A DNA stretch of 26,739 nt. It comes from an uncultured Bacilli bacterium (GTDB lineage: Bacteria > Bacillota_I > Bacilli_A > RF39 > UBA660). Of this stretch, positions 5,886 to 13,496 are shown one piece after another; the stretch's first letter is position 1, and each line of letters opens with the position of its first letter. A model generated the notes under the pieces. It worked only from the letters and a program-made list of their open reading frames with translations, did no database searches and was not told the origin of the DNA. Location: NCBI GenBank assembly GCA_934098345.1, contig CAKONX010000010.1:1-26739 (forward strand). Direction: 5' to 3'. A program made the position numbers and the translations under genes.

Positions 5886-6806
5886 ATGTTAAAAACAAAG
5901 GTAACAAAAAAATTAAGTATTCTATTATCTGCTATATTAGTTATATTTATAATAACTGTTTTCCCTAAAGAAAATGATGTTTCAATAGTTCACAGAGAAA
6001 GTAAAAAAAATAATGGTGTAATTTATATTTTAGATAACAATGATTATGTAGCTAGATTAAATATAGCCTTTTCATCTTTTGAAACTAAAGAATTAATTCA
6101 AGAAATAATAAATACTTTAACAATTAATAATCCTAATGCTAAAAAATTAAGAAAAGGATTTAAAGCAGTTATTCCTGAAAATACAAAATTATTAAATTAT
6201 GAAATAAAAGACAATAATGTCTTACTTAATTTCTCAAAAGAGTTTTTAAATATATCTTCACGTTTTGAAGAAAAGATGATTGAAGCAATTGTTTATAGTA
6301 TTACTAGTATTAAAAATATTGATTCAGTTACGATAAAAGTAGAAAATAATTTATTAGAAAAACTTCCAAATTCTCAAAAATCACTTCCAACTATGCTAGA
6401 TAGAACAATAAAAATTAATAAAGATTATGACATTAAAACTATTAAGGATATTAAAGAAACAACAATTTATCATCTAGCTAAACAAGGTGATTTTATTTAT
6501 TATGTTCCAGTAACAAAAATCAATAATGATAAAAAAGAAAAAATAGAAATAATAATAGAAGAACTAAAAAGTTCTTCTACGTATAATACTAACTTAATAA
6601 ATTATTTAAATAATGAAACTAAATTAACTAATTTTGAATTTCTAGATAATTCACTTATTTTAAATTTAACTAATCCTTTAACAAAAGATTTAAATTCTAA
6701 TAATATCTTAAGTGAAGTAACATATGCAATTAATTTATCAGTTGAAGAAAATTATAATCTTAAAAACGTTATTTACTATGTTGATGATAAATTAATTAAT
6801 TCTTAG
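5886..6806 (+). CDS. gerM: GerM-domain sporulation protein
   Basis: A 306-residue protein with an N-terminal membrane segment (about residues 9-27) and two repeated extracytoplasmic GerM domains (about 45-155 and 190-303). Each domain shows the family pattern of a YYVP or YILD-type strand, a helical LI-x-x-L segment, and L-x-F/L-N-(L/F)-(S/T) strands (LLNFSKEF; LILNLTNPL). Bacillus GerM (366 residues) is a lipoprotein needed for sporulation and germination; no lipobox cysteine is present here, so anchoring is by a helix instead. The ribosome binding site is GAGGTG. Its 3' end overlaps the converging xerC/D gene by 11 bases. Confidence 0.88.
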   Translation: MLKTKVTKKLSILLSAILVIFIITVFPKENDVSIVHRESKKNNGVIYILDNNDYVARLNIAFSSFETKELIQEIINTLTINNPNAKKLRKGFKAVIPENTKLLNYEIKDNNVLLNFSKEFLNISSRFEEKMIEAIVYSITSIKNIDSVTIKVENNLLEKLPNSQKSLPTMLDRTIKINKDYDIKTIKDIKETTIYHLAKQGDFIYYVPVTKINNDKKEKIEIIIEELKSSSTYNTNLINYLNNETKLTNFEFLDNSLILNLTNPLTKDLNSNNILSEVTYAINLSVEENYNLKNVIYYVDDKLINS

Positions 6807-7692
6807 TTTCACTTCTTGGATGACTATGTAAATAGGCATCTTTTATTTTATCACTTGTAATATGAGTATAAATACTAGTAGTACTCATATTAACATGGCC
6901 TAAAAGCTCTTGAACACTTTTTAAATCACAGCCTTCATTTAAAAGCATAGTTGCAAATGTATGTCTAAAAGTATGTGGTGTAATATGAGCATTTATTGAA
7001 CTCTTCTTTATTATTCGATCAATTATATCTCTTACTCCCCTTTGGGTTAATACTCCACCTATATGATTTATAAATAAATATTCACTTTGTTTTCCACTAA
7101 GTAATTTATTTCTGCTTACTTTAAGATAATTATTTAAGGCTGATGCCGCATGTTCGTTAAAATAAGCAATTCTTTCTTTATTACCCTTTCCTACTACTCT
7201 TATCTCCATTCTTGAAAAATCAATGTCATTTATTTTTATAGAAGTAAGTTCACTTACTCTTAAACCAGTAGAAAATAAAAGTTCTAAAAGCGCTCGATTA
7301 CGTATATCCAAAGGTGTATTATCTAATGAATCTATCATATCTGTAAATTCGTTATATTTCATATAGTTTGGTAACCTTTTATCTTTCTTTTGACTACTTA
7401 CAATTTTAAAAGGATTACAAGAAATAACATTCTTTTGTAATAAATAATTATAAAAACTTCTTAATGCTGAAAGATGTCTATTAATACTATTTGGAGTTAA
7501 TTTTTTTTCTTCCTTCATGTATTTTATATATGGAAGAATATGATTATAATCAATATTTTTAAAATTAATTCTATGTTTAGTTAAATATTCTTTATAGTTT
7601 TCTAAATCTATTAAATAATTCGTTTCTGTATAATCAGAATAATTTCTTTCACATCTTATATATTCAATAAATTCATCAATGTACTCATTCAT
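6796..7692 (-). CDS. xerD: Tyrosine recombinase XerC/XerD family
   Basis: A 298-residue site-specific recombinase with an N-terminal SAM-like core-binding domain (about 1-85) and a C-terminal catalytic domain. Catalytic residues are visible: Arg145 (STGLRVSEL), Lys169 (GKGNKER), His240 and Arg243 (HTFRHTFAT), His266 (LLGHVNMSTT) and nucleophile Tyr275 (SIYTH). The tail HSHPRSE matches XerD. Its length fits chromosome-dimer resolution recombinases rather than phage integrases, but XerC versus XerD cannot be settled. The start was set at ATG 7692, six bases after TTGAGG; an upstream TTG at 7704 has no ribosome binding site. It follows the unknown gene with no gap. Confidence 0.88.
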   Translation of the reverse strand: MNEYIDEFIEYIRCERNYSDYTETNYLIDLENYKEYLTKHRINFKNIDYNHILPYIKYMKEEKKLTPNSINRHLSALRSFYNYLLQKNVISCNPFKIVSSQKKDKRLPNYMKYNEFTDMIDSLDNTPLDIRNRALLELLFSTGLRVSELTSIKINDIDFSRMEIRVVGKGNKERIAYFNEHAASALNNYLKVSRNKLLSGKQSEYLFINHIGGVLTQRGVRDIIDRIIKKSSINAHITPHTFRHTFATMLLNEGCDLKSVQELLGHVNMSTTSIYTHITSDKIKDAYLHSHPRSETKN

Positions 7693-7700
7693 AATAAGCC

Positions 7701-8753
7701 TCAATTCAAAGTCTTATAGTCATCTTCGGTTAGAAATTCTTCAAAATCATCTTTGTTTTCATCAATGGCAGCATCTATATCTTTTTTTAAATTTTCAGAT
7801 AATTCATAATAATTCTTATTGTCTTCATAACTCTTAAGAAATGTTCCTAACTCGTAAAGTTCTCTAGCTTTTATAACATATTTTCCATCTTTTATTATAA
7901 AACCTTTTTGTTTCTTACCATTTTTCATAATTGGTTTTCCAGAATTATCTTTAAGTTCACCATATTTACAAATAATAAGTTTTAATAAATTATCAACATT
8001 TTCTTCAAATGAAACTGGATCATAATATTCTTTTACAGATTTATTGTAATAATATTTAGCTCTAATTTTAAATAATTCTGAAATAATTGGTGGTTCTACA
8101 ACCGCTTTTGTTCTTAATAAACGGTCTCTTACATTCGAATAATAATTCAAGACTTCTAAATCTTGTAAAGAAATTATCTCTTTTAAATACTCTATATTGG
8201 CGTAAACTATCTCGCTACTTACTTTATTAGTTTCTAAATCACTGATAAAATCATCTATTTCATCTTTTACTTGATTATTTTCAAAATATTCTTTTAAACT
8301 TTTAAGTTCTATAGAAAGTATTCCCATTTCATATGCTTGATTCAATCTATTTAGTAAATCATTACTAACATATTTTTTTAATCCCATTTTTTTAATATAT
8401 ATTGAAGTCATTAAATTTATGAAATTAATAGATAAAATGTCACTTAATAATAATTCTTTTAAATATATAGGATTAAAAAATTCAGCTTCTGATTTAAATT
8501 TTAGCCCTGGATATGCGACTTTTCTTATTGTAGTTGAGTCATTTTTCTTAGTTTGTAAAGCATAATAAATTGAATAATATCTCTCTGGTAAAAGTTTGTT
8601 TTTGCATAAAAAATCTTTTAAATCTAGAATATTTTTAAAAGATAAAGTAAAATCTAAAACATCTTTAAAATCTGATGATGAAGGAACAACACCGCTTTTC
8701 TCTAACTTTTCCAATTTTCCATCTCTAGTTTCGTAAGCTAAAAAGTATTTCAT
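7701..8753 (-). CDS. Conserved-looking hypothetical protein (350 residues)
   Basis: A soluble, highly charged protein with no signal or membrane segment. The N-terminus (MKYFLAYETRDGKLEKLE) and a mid-region rich in helices are seen, followed by a lysine-rich segment (KPIMKNGKKQKGFIIKDGKYVI, about 272-295 with gaps) that looks like a beta hairpin and a very acidic C-terminus. No catalytic motif stands out and I do not recognise the family. The ribosome binding site GAGGTGGG lies just before the ATG. It shares a transcript with the Xer recombinase downstream, whose ribosome binding site overlaps its stop codon. Confidence 0.8.
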   Translation of the reverse strand: MKYFLAYETRDGKLEKLEKSGVVPSSSDFKDVLDFTLSFKNILDLKDFLCKNKLLPERYYSIYYALQTKKNDSTTIRKVAYPGLKFKSEAEFFNPIYLKELLLSDILSINFINLMTSIYIKKMGLKKYVSNDLLNRLNQAYEMGILSIELKSLKEYFENNQVKDEIDDFISDLETNKVSSEIVYANIEYLKEIISLQDLEVLNYYSNVRDRLLRTKAVVEPPIISELFKIRAKYYYNKSVKEYYDPVSFEENVDNLLKLIICKYGELKDNSGKPIMKNGKKQKGFIIKDGKYVIKARELYELGTFLKSYEDNKNYYELSENLKKDIDAAIDENKDDFEEFLTEDDYKTLN

Positions 8754-8770
8754 AACCCACCTCTAAAATA

Positions 8771-8800
8771 ATTTTATCATAACATAATTACTTTTTTCAA
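8771..8800 (-). promoter_or_regulatory. Sigma-A promoter of the unknown-xer operon
   Basis: TTGAAA (8795-8800), 18-base spacer, TAAAAT (8771-8776) with an extended TGA before the -10. Confidence 0.55.
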
Positions 8801-8960
8801 TTAAGTTTTTAATATTAAATTTAGAACAAATTAAGTTTTTTGAATATTCGAATATTTTATTACAATACTGATTATTTTAATAGTAAAAAAATAATAATTA
8901 TTACATTCAAAAAAAATATATCTACTAATACTTTTATAGAGGTAAAATTGTTTTTGACAT

Positions 8961-8993
8961 ATAAAAAAAACTAATTCGTTTAGGAATTAGTTT
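8961..8993 (-). terminator. Terminator of the tRNA-Met transcript
   Basis: Stem AAACTAATTC/GAATTAGTTT with a six-base loop, followed by a T8 run on the minus strand. It lies just after the tRNA 3' end. Confidence 0.8.
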
Positions 8994-9002
8994 TATTTCT
9001 TT

Positions 9003-9079
9003 TGGTAGCGACGGAGGGGATCGAACCCCCGACCTATCGGGTATGAACCGATCGCTCTAGCCAGCTGAGCTACATCGCC
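9003..9079 (-). tRNA. tRNA-Met (CAT), elongator type
   Basis: A 77-base cloverleaf. Acceptor GGCGATG pairs with CGTCGCT, D-arm GCTC...GAGC, anticodon loop TTCATAC (anticodon CAT at 9043-9045), T-arm GGGGG TTCGATC CCCTC, discriminator A and encoded CCA. The sequence is close to the Bacillus elongator tRNA-Met, and it lacks initiator features. A lysidine-modified tRNA-Ile2 also has CAT, but the arms fit Met better. Confidence 0.92.
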
Positions 9080-9095
9080 ATAAGTAAGCAAATTA

Positions 9096-9125
9096 ATAAT
9101 AACATAATTTGCTCATAAAAGTCAA
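9096..9125 (-). promoter_or_regulatory. Sigma-A promoter of tRNA-Met
   Basis: TTGACT (9120-9125), 18-base spacer, TATTAT (9096-9101), 17 bases before the tRNA 5' end. Confidence 0.6.
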
Positions 9126-9129
9126 TGAA

Positions 9130-10095
9130 TTATTTAAATTTTTTAAAAACTTTTCTTAATGTTCTATTAACACTAAGAGGTAAATAATTTGGAGCTAAAA
9201 TAGCCATATACAATAAATATTTATTTTCATTTAGAATTTGCCAAAATCCACATAGTTCCTCTTTCTTAAAATTTTCATTTACATATTTCATATATTCATC
9301 AAATTCTAAAGTAAAAGGATTCGTTTTATTATTAGTCCATGGTTTTACTGTTCCAAGTCCATATGCATGGTGAATTACACCATTATTTATACTTTCAATT
9401 ACATCTAATTGACCAAGTAATCTTTTACCATCTTTATAATATAAATGATTTATATCACTCATTAAAATCTGGGGACCAACATTAAATCTAGGATGCATTT
9501 TTCCAAAATAAGAACATAATGCAAAATTTAATAAATCCTGATCTGGAAACTCTAATTCTATTTGAGTATTTTGCTTAAGAAAATCAATTACTTTATCTTG
9601 GCATTTTTCGCTTATCCACTCTTTTACATTAAACAATAATACTCCACTGTTAAAATAATTAGTTAAATTCATTTTATCTACTCTTTTTTGTAAACAAGAA
9701 TCTAAAACAGCATTAATTGGATTAGAATGATTAAAAGCATCTTTTATATCAGAAACAACAATCTTGTCTGCATCTAAATATAATAATTTCTCTACATCTG
9801 TTAAATTAATTAAATCTTGAAAAAATATTCTTGCATTTGCAATTTGACTTCCACGCCAATTAGGTATATTAAATTTTTCTATATATTTTTTATCTAATGG
9901 ATAAAATTCACAAGTAACAGATGGAAATTTACTTAAAACACTTTTACAATATTCATAATCTAAACAACTAAAATCAGAAGTAACTATATGAAAATAAATA
10001 TCTTTATCCATATTATTTAAAATTAATGATACACATGATGTAAGCATTATTTCTTTATATTGACTATTAACAGTATATAAAATATCTACTCGCAT
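9130..10095 (-). CDS. Glycosyltransferase family 8 protein
   Basis: A 321-residue enzyme with a GT-A fold. Residues 1-110 carry the nucleotide-sugar fold ending in the metal-binding DAD motif (YLDADKIV, 108-110). Later family motifs are FNSGVLLFN (from 148), PDQDLLN (from 183) and HHAYGLGTVKPW (from 241), where His and Lys help bind the nucleotide phosphate. GT8 enzymes move galactose or glucose from UDP-sugars onto cell-surface glycans; the acceptor here is unknown. No membrane segment is seen, though the basic C-terminus (RTLRKVFKKFK) could contact the membrane. The ribosome binding site is AAGGAG. It follows the DHH gene after a terminator. Confidence 0.9.
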   Translation of the reverse strand: MRVDILYTVNSQYKEIMLTSCVSLILNNMDKDIYFHIVTSDFSCLDYEYCKSVLSKFPSVTCEFYPLDKKYIEKFNIPNWRGSQIANARIFFQDLINLTDVEKLLYLDADKIVVSDIKDAFNHSNPINAVLDSCLQKRVDKMNLTNYFNSGVLLFNVKEWISEKCQDKVIDFLKQNTQIELEFPDQDLLNFALCSYFGKMHPRFNVGPQILMSDINHLYYKDGKRLLGQLDVIESINNGVIHHAYGLGTVKPWTNNKTNPFTLEFDEYMKYVNENFKKEELCGFWQILNENKYLLYMAILAPNYLPLSVNRTLRKVFKKFK

Positions 10096-10117
10096 ACAAT
10101 TACTCCTTTCTTTTATT

Positions 10118-10141
10118 AAAAATCACAAGAATTACTTGTGA
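10118..10141 (-). terminator. Terminator of the DHH phosphodiesterase gene
   Basis: Stem TCACAAG/CTTGTGA with an AATTA loop, followed by TTTTT on the minus strand, just after the stop codon. Confidence 0.75.
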
Positions 10142-10145
10142 CTTC

Positions 10146-11168
10146 TTATTTTATAAAATATCCAGGTCTAAGAATCTTTTCTAAATTTTCTTTGACCTCT
10201 TTTACATCTTGACTCTCTATTTTGGCAGCACCGCTAGTTAAATTTCCACCTCCACCAAATTGAGTCATTATCTCGCCTATATTAATTATTCCTTTACTAC
10301 GACCTGATACATAAACTGATAACTTATCAAGTTCATCCATAATTAGACCTAAAGCAAATGATGCATCTGTTGTTTTATATTTTAGCATCCAGTCTGCGGC
10401 TTTTGCTAAATCCTCTTTATCATATATAAAATCAGGATTTTCATTATTTATTGAAATAGAAATGTTATACATTTTCCAAGTTGCATATCTAACTAAATCT
10501 AAATACTTCATATCTTTTTCATAATCATCAATAAATAAATCATTAACGTAGTTTAAATCTCCACCTTTTTTTAAAAGATCAGAAACTATTTTCATTGTTG
10601 TTGAAGTAGTTCTTTTATTCGTAAATTTTGCTGTATCTAAACTTATTCCACTTAATAAATAGTTAACTAAATTAGGTAATATTCTTTGATCAATTCCAAA
10701 TGATTCAGTTAATCTATACATTATTTCACAAGCACTTGAAGCAACTGTATCTATAAACAAATTATTAGTTTTTACAGTTGTTTCTCCAATATCATGATGA
10801 TCAATTACTAATATATCATTAAAATCGCCATAATTAGGTACTGGAACAAGTTCTGATTTATTTACATCCAAAGTTATTAATAAAGCTTTCTTATTATCAA
10901 TTAAATCAACCATTTCCATTTGATCAATCATCTTTATATTTTCAGGCAAATCATCTAACATATTTTTAACAGAATGTTCCATTTTAGCAAGAGAGTCATT
11001 CATTAATATATATGATTTAACTTGAAGGTTGTCTAAAACAACTTTCATTGCTATACATGAAGCTATGGCATCGACATCAGCGCTTATATGGGGAGAAATA
11101 ATAACTATGTTATTTCGACCTACTAATTCAATTATTTTATTTTTTAATTCTTTAATATTTTTTATCAT
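10146..11168 (-). CDS. Standalone DHH/DHHA1 phosphodiesterase of the GdpP C-terminal type
   Basis: A 340-residue cytosolic protein. The DHH domain shows SPHISADVDAIA (from 25; metal-binding D-x-D), LLITLDVNKSEL (from 97; second metal Asp), VIDHHDIGE (from 121; the DHH motif) and YLLSGISLDTAKF. The DHHA1 part has GGGGNLTSGAAK near the end. The linked words DVNKSELV, DHH-x-x-GE and TVASSACE match the catalytic half of GdpP, the cyclic di-AMP phosphodiesterase, more than NrnA. It lacks the membrane, PAS and GGDEF parts of GdpP, so it is either a soluble cyclic di-AMP/pApA hydrolase (DhhP/Pde2-like) or a nanoRNase. The start at ATG 11168 has AAGGA six bases upstream; the longer frame from 11219 begins with TTG inside the promoter. 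Confidence 0.88.
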   Translation of the reverse strand: MIKNIKELKNKIIELVGRNNIVIISPHISADVDAIASCIAMKVVLDNLQVKSYILMNDSLAKMEHSVKNMLDDLPENIKMIDQMEMVDLIDNKKALLITLDVNKSELVPVPNYGDFNDILVIDHHDIGETTVKTNNLFIDTVASSACEIMYRLTESFGIDQRILPNLVNYLLSGISLDTAKFTNKRTTSTTMKIVSDLLKKGGDLNYVNDLFIDDYEKDMKYLDLVRYATWKMYNISISINNENPDFIYDKEDLAKAADWMLKYKTTDASFALGLIMDELDKLSVYVSGRSKGIINIGEIMTQFGGGGNLTSGAAKIESQDVKEVKENLEKILRPGYFIK

Positions 11169-11190
11169 ATACATTCCTTCAGTAACGTAT

Positions 11191-11219
11191 AATTTACTCG
11201 ATTTAACCAATAAAGTCAA
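11191..11219 (-). promoter_or_regulatory. Sigma-A promoter of the DHH phosphodiesterase
   Basis: TTGACT (11214-11219), 17-base spacer, TAAATT (11191-11196). Its position inside the longest open frame supports the downstream start codon. Confidence 0.5.
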
Positions 11220-11227
11220 GTAACAAT

Positions 11228-11254
11228 AAAAAAGTAGCAGGTTTTCTACTACTT
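11228..11254 (-). terminator. Terminator of the Ig-like membrane protein gene
   Basis: Stem AAGTAGTAG with complement (one mismatch) and a T6 run on the minus strand; it overlaps the stop codon. Confidence 0.75.
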
Positions 11255-12139
11255 AGATAAATACTTATAACTACCATTTGATAATTTAACTCTTAATGTA
11301 CAACCAATTATATAGTTATATTTATTATATAAATATATTATTTCTGAATCAGTTATAGAATAATCTTGATATTCACTTCCTAAATAAGCTTTTAAATCTC
11401 CATTTTCAATTTCTTGAAGTTCTTCTTGATATTCACTACCTTCAACATCATCAAAACTAATTGCTTTTTTAAAATTTATAAGTATTTCTTTATTATAATC
11501 ATTATAATCTGGTTCAACATGATCATAATTTAAATCATTTTCTTTTACACTTTTATAACTATAATTTTCTAATACACTTAAATTAACACTTTTTTTTACC
11601 TCATTACCATAAGCATCACTTATAGTTATATCAAAAGTATATTTACCAGCTTTTTCTTGAAGATTACTTGATTCATCTTTAACATATTTAACTTCACAAG
11701 GTCTAGATAAATCTTCACATTTAGTAACAAAATCATTAACATCATAATCTTCGTTAACACCAACAGTTAATTCAGTTACTTCAACAATAGGTTTTGTTGT
11801 ATCAACAACGTTAACCATTTTACTTTTTGATTTATTTTTATACTTAATTACTATTTTATATTCACCAACTTCAGAAATAACTCCATCTTTAACTGGTATC
11901 TTAGATAAATCAATGTCATAATCACTTGTATCTTTTACTTTATTTTTTAAATAGTAATTAATATCTTTATTTATTACATCACCTAATTCAAGATTTATTT
12001 TATTTTTGACATGAATGCTATTTTTATCTTTATAAATTAAAAATCCACCTATTAATAAACCAATTACTACTATAAATACTAAAATTGTAAAAACCACTGT
12101 TTTACCATTTGTCTCTTCTACATAAAAATCATTATCCAC
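11249..12139 (-). CDS. Single-pass membrane protein with bacterial Ig-like extracellular domains
   Basis: A 296-residue protein: short cytosolic start, one membrane helix (about residues 15-37), then an extracellular part. The linker VVDTTKPIVEV and the strand pattern GKYTFDITISDAYGNEVKKSV are typical of Ig-like repeats in Gram-positive surface proteins (DUF5011/HYR-type). Two nearby cysteines (KCEDLSRPCEV) could form a disulfide. The C-terminal part is acidic and unassigned. The start was set at GTG 12139, five bases after AGGTGG and overlapping the stop of the upstream gene; GTG 12148 is the alternative. No LPXTG sorting signal. Its function is unknown; a cell-surface role is inferred. Confidence 0.78.
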   Translation of the reverse strand: MDNDFYVEETNGKTVVFTILVFIVVIGLLIGGFLIYKDKNSIHVKNKINLELGDVINKDINYYLKNKVKDTSDYDIDLSKIPVKDGVISEVGEYKIVIKYKNKSKSKMVNVVDTTKPIVEVTELTVGVNEDYDVNDFVTKCEDLSRPCEVKYVKDESSNLQEKAGKYTFDITISDAYGNEVKKSVNLSVLENYSYKSVKENDLNYDHVEPDYNDYNKEILINFKKAISFDDVEGSEYQEELQEIENGDLKAYLGSEYQDYSITDSEIIYLYNKYNYIIGCTLRVKLSNGSYKYLSK

Positions 12140-12501
12140 TATATCCACCTAGAAAAATATATATTTCTTGTATAACCAACTTCATAATTATCAAATACTT
12201 TAATTATCCAGTTAATTATAGCTTCTAATATATCTTCGCCCTTTCTTACTCTTATTTTAGTCATTTCAGCTTTTAATTCTTTTCTGAAAAAATAATCATC
12301 TATATACTTATTAATAATAAAATCAACTTGTTCAAGCTTAGCAATACTTTTTTTATCATCAAGACTAACTTTAAATACATAATCATGATAAACATTTATT
12401 AACTTATCAGATAATACATCATCTTCATAATATTCAAAATCCATTATCTTATAAAAGTTTGGACAATGTTTTAATATTTGTTTATTTTTATTCATAAGCA
12501 T
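12139..12501 (-). CDS. Small cytosolic hypothetical protein (120 residues)
   Basis: A helical, charged protein with no membrane segment. Words such as KHCPNFYKIMDFEYYEDD and a C-terminal aromatic stretch (NYEVGYTRNIYFSRWI) are seen but no family is recognised. The ribosome binding site GGAAGG precedes the ATG. Its last codon overlaps the start of the Ig-like membrane protein gene (TAGTG), so the two are translationally coupled and probably act together. An extended -10 promoter sits directly upstream. Confidence 0.75.
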   Translation of the reverse strand: MLMNKNKQILKHCPNFYKIMDFEYYEDDVLSDKLINVYHDYVFKVSLDDKKSIAKLEQVDFIINKYIDDYFFRKELKAEMTKIRVRKGEDILEAIINWIIKVFDNYEVGYTRNIYFSRWI

Positions 12502-12517
12502 ATATCCTTCCTATCAA

Positions 12518-12526
12518 ATTATAGCA
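12518..12526 (-). promoter_or_regulatory. Extended -10 promoter of the hypothetical/Ig-like pair
   Basis: TGCTATAAT on the minus strand (TG-n-TATAAT). The -35 region is poor because it overlaps the preceding terminator T-run. Confidence 0.5.
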
Positions 12527-12535
12527 AATTTTTGC

Positions 12536-12562
12536 ATTAAAAAAAAGACTTTAACAGTCTTT
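12536..12562 (-). terminator. Terminator of the yneF-yceD-rpmF operon
   Basis: Stem AAAGACT/AGTCTTT followed by a T8-T11 run on the minus strand, right after rpmF. Confidence 0.88.
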
Positions 12563-12569
12563 ATATTTA

Positions 12570-12755
12570 CTAATTTTCTTTTTTAGTTTCGATTACTTCT
12601 TTTCCTTTGTAATTTCCACATTCAGTACATGCTCTATGTGCTTTAATAGGAGCACCACATTTAGGACAAGATATTACTCCTGGTAATTCTTTTTTTAAAT
12701 GAGTACGACGCATTCTCTTTTTAGTTTTACTAGTTCTTCTAAATGGAACTGCCAT
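12570..12755 (-). CDS. rpmF: 50S ribosomal protein L32
   Basis: A 61-residue protein with the L32 start MAVPFRRTSKTKKRMRRTHL and a four-cysteine zinc ribbon (CPKCG...CTECG). The start at ATG 12755 lies eight bases after GGAG; the longer frame from GTG 12764 is unsupported because L32 starts MAVP. It is the last gene of a yneF-like, yceD, rpmF operon, and yceD-rpmF pairing is conserved across bacteria. This copy keeps all four cysteines, so it is the zinc-binding form. Confidence 0.97.
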   Translation of the reverse strand: MAVPFRRTSKTKKRMRRTHLKKELPGVISCPKCGAPIKAHRACTECGNYKGKEVIETKKEN

Positions 12756-12779
12756 AAAATTCACTCCTTCCTTCGATTA

Positions 12780-13196
12780 TTAATCGCTTATAACTTCCCA
12801 TCCGTTCCCACTTTGTTTAAAATCTTTATATTCATCTTTAACAACACGAATAGGAACTTCCGATACAATATTTTCCCATATAAACGGCAAAATATCAAGT
12901 GTATTTTTGTTTTTATTATAAAAATCTTCAAATTTTCCCATATTTTCTTCAATTTTTACGTTAATTGGATATAAAACATCCTCCAAACTAACCGCACAAG
13001 GTAATATAAAATCTCCAGTAACAGTTAAATCAGCAACAATTTCATCTGCATAATCTATCGAAATTGTCCCACTTACATGTAAATTTTCTATTTTTCTTAT
13101 ACCAGCCTTATTTAAATCATATTCTTCAGGAATTGAAATATTCTCATCAACAGAAACAATATTAAAGTTATTTAATTTAAATAAATCTATTTTCAT
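12780..13196 (-). CDS. yceD: YceD/DUF177 family protein
   Basis: A 138-residue protein with the DUF177 pattern: an N-terminal strand region (MKIDLFKLN), central VSGTISIDYADEIVADLTVTG with a later LPCAVSLEDVLYPI segment, and a C-terminal SEVPIRVVKDE. The position just upstream of rpmF is the classic context; yceD is linked to 23S rRNA accumulation. Family members often carry a C-x-x-C around LPC; only one cysteine is kept here. The gene starts one base after the yneF-like stop. The function is assigned by family and context. Confidence 0.88.
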   Translation of the reverse strand: MKIDLFKLNNFNIVSVDENISIPEEYDLNKAGIRKIENLHVSGTISIDYADEIVADLTVTGDFILPCAVSLEDVLYPINVKIEENMGKFEDFYNKNKNTLDILPFIWENIVSEVPIRVVKDEYKDFKQSGNGWEVISD

Positions 13197-13197
13197 A

Positions 13198-13407
13198 CTA
13201 CTTAACTCTATTCATTTGTTGCATTACTTGTTTAATTTGTTTACTATTTGGTTTTCTACCCATGCTAGTCATTAAAGTTTCAATCATTTTTTCATTAATT
13301 GGTGGGTTCTTTTTAAAATACTTTTGAATAAAATGTCTTGATACAAAAAAACCAGTTATAGCGCCTATTATAAGTCCAAGTAATACTAATAAAATATCAT
13401 GTAACAT
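13198..13407 (-). CDS. yneF: YneF-like small membrane protein (UPF0154)
   Basis: A 69-residue protein with one N-terminal membrane helix (about residues 4-22, LLVLLGLIIGAITGFFVSR) and a cytosolic tail with KNPPINEKMIETLM and GRKPNSKQIKQVMQQM. This layout and the NPPI-x-E-x-M-I word are typical of UPF0154. Molecular role is not known. The ribosome binding site is AAGGAG and a sigma-A promoter lies upstream. It heads the operon with yceD and rpmF. Confidence 0.9.
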   Translation of the reverse strand: MLHDILLVLLGLIIGAITGFFVSRHFIQKYFKKNPPINEKMIETLMTSMGRKPNSKQIKQVMQQMNRVK

Positions 13408-13428
13408 ATTATCTCTCCTTACATGATA

Positions 13429-13457
13429 ATTATACTATACGTTTTAATTTTAAACAA
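13429..13457 (-). promoter_or_regulatory. Sigma-A promoter of the yneF-yceD-rpmF operon
   Basis: TTGTTT (13452-13457), 17-base spacer, TATAAT (13429-13434). Confidence 0.6.
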
Positions 13458-13470
13458 GAACAATACCAAA

Positions 13471-13493
13471 ATAAAACAAGGAAAATCCTTGTT
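13471..13493 (-). terminator. Terminator of the 162-residue hypothetical gene
   Basis: Stem AACAAGGA/TCCTTGTT with an AAA loop; the following T-run (TTTTATTTT) is broken. It lies just after the stop codon. Confidence 0.6.
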
Positions 13494-13496
13494 CTA

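Noticed and set aside
8754..9002. Possible small gene or regulatory RNA in the gap before tRNA-Met
   Set aside because: Only short AT-rich frames without ribosome binding sites; the region is explained by a promoter and a terminator.
10146..11219. Longer start (TTG at 11219) for the DHH protein
   Set aside because: It lies inside the sigma-A promoter and has no ribosome binding site, while ATG 11168 has AAGGA at the right distance.
12699..12974. Plus-strand frame across rpmF and yceD
   Set aside because: Antisense to two well-supported genes, with a Phe/Ile-rich composition typical of a reverse-strand frame.
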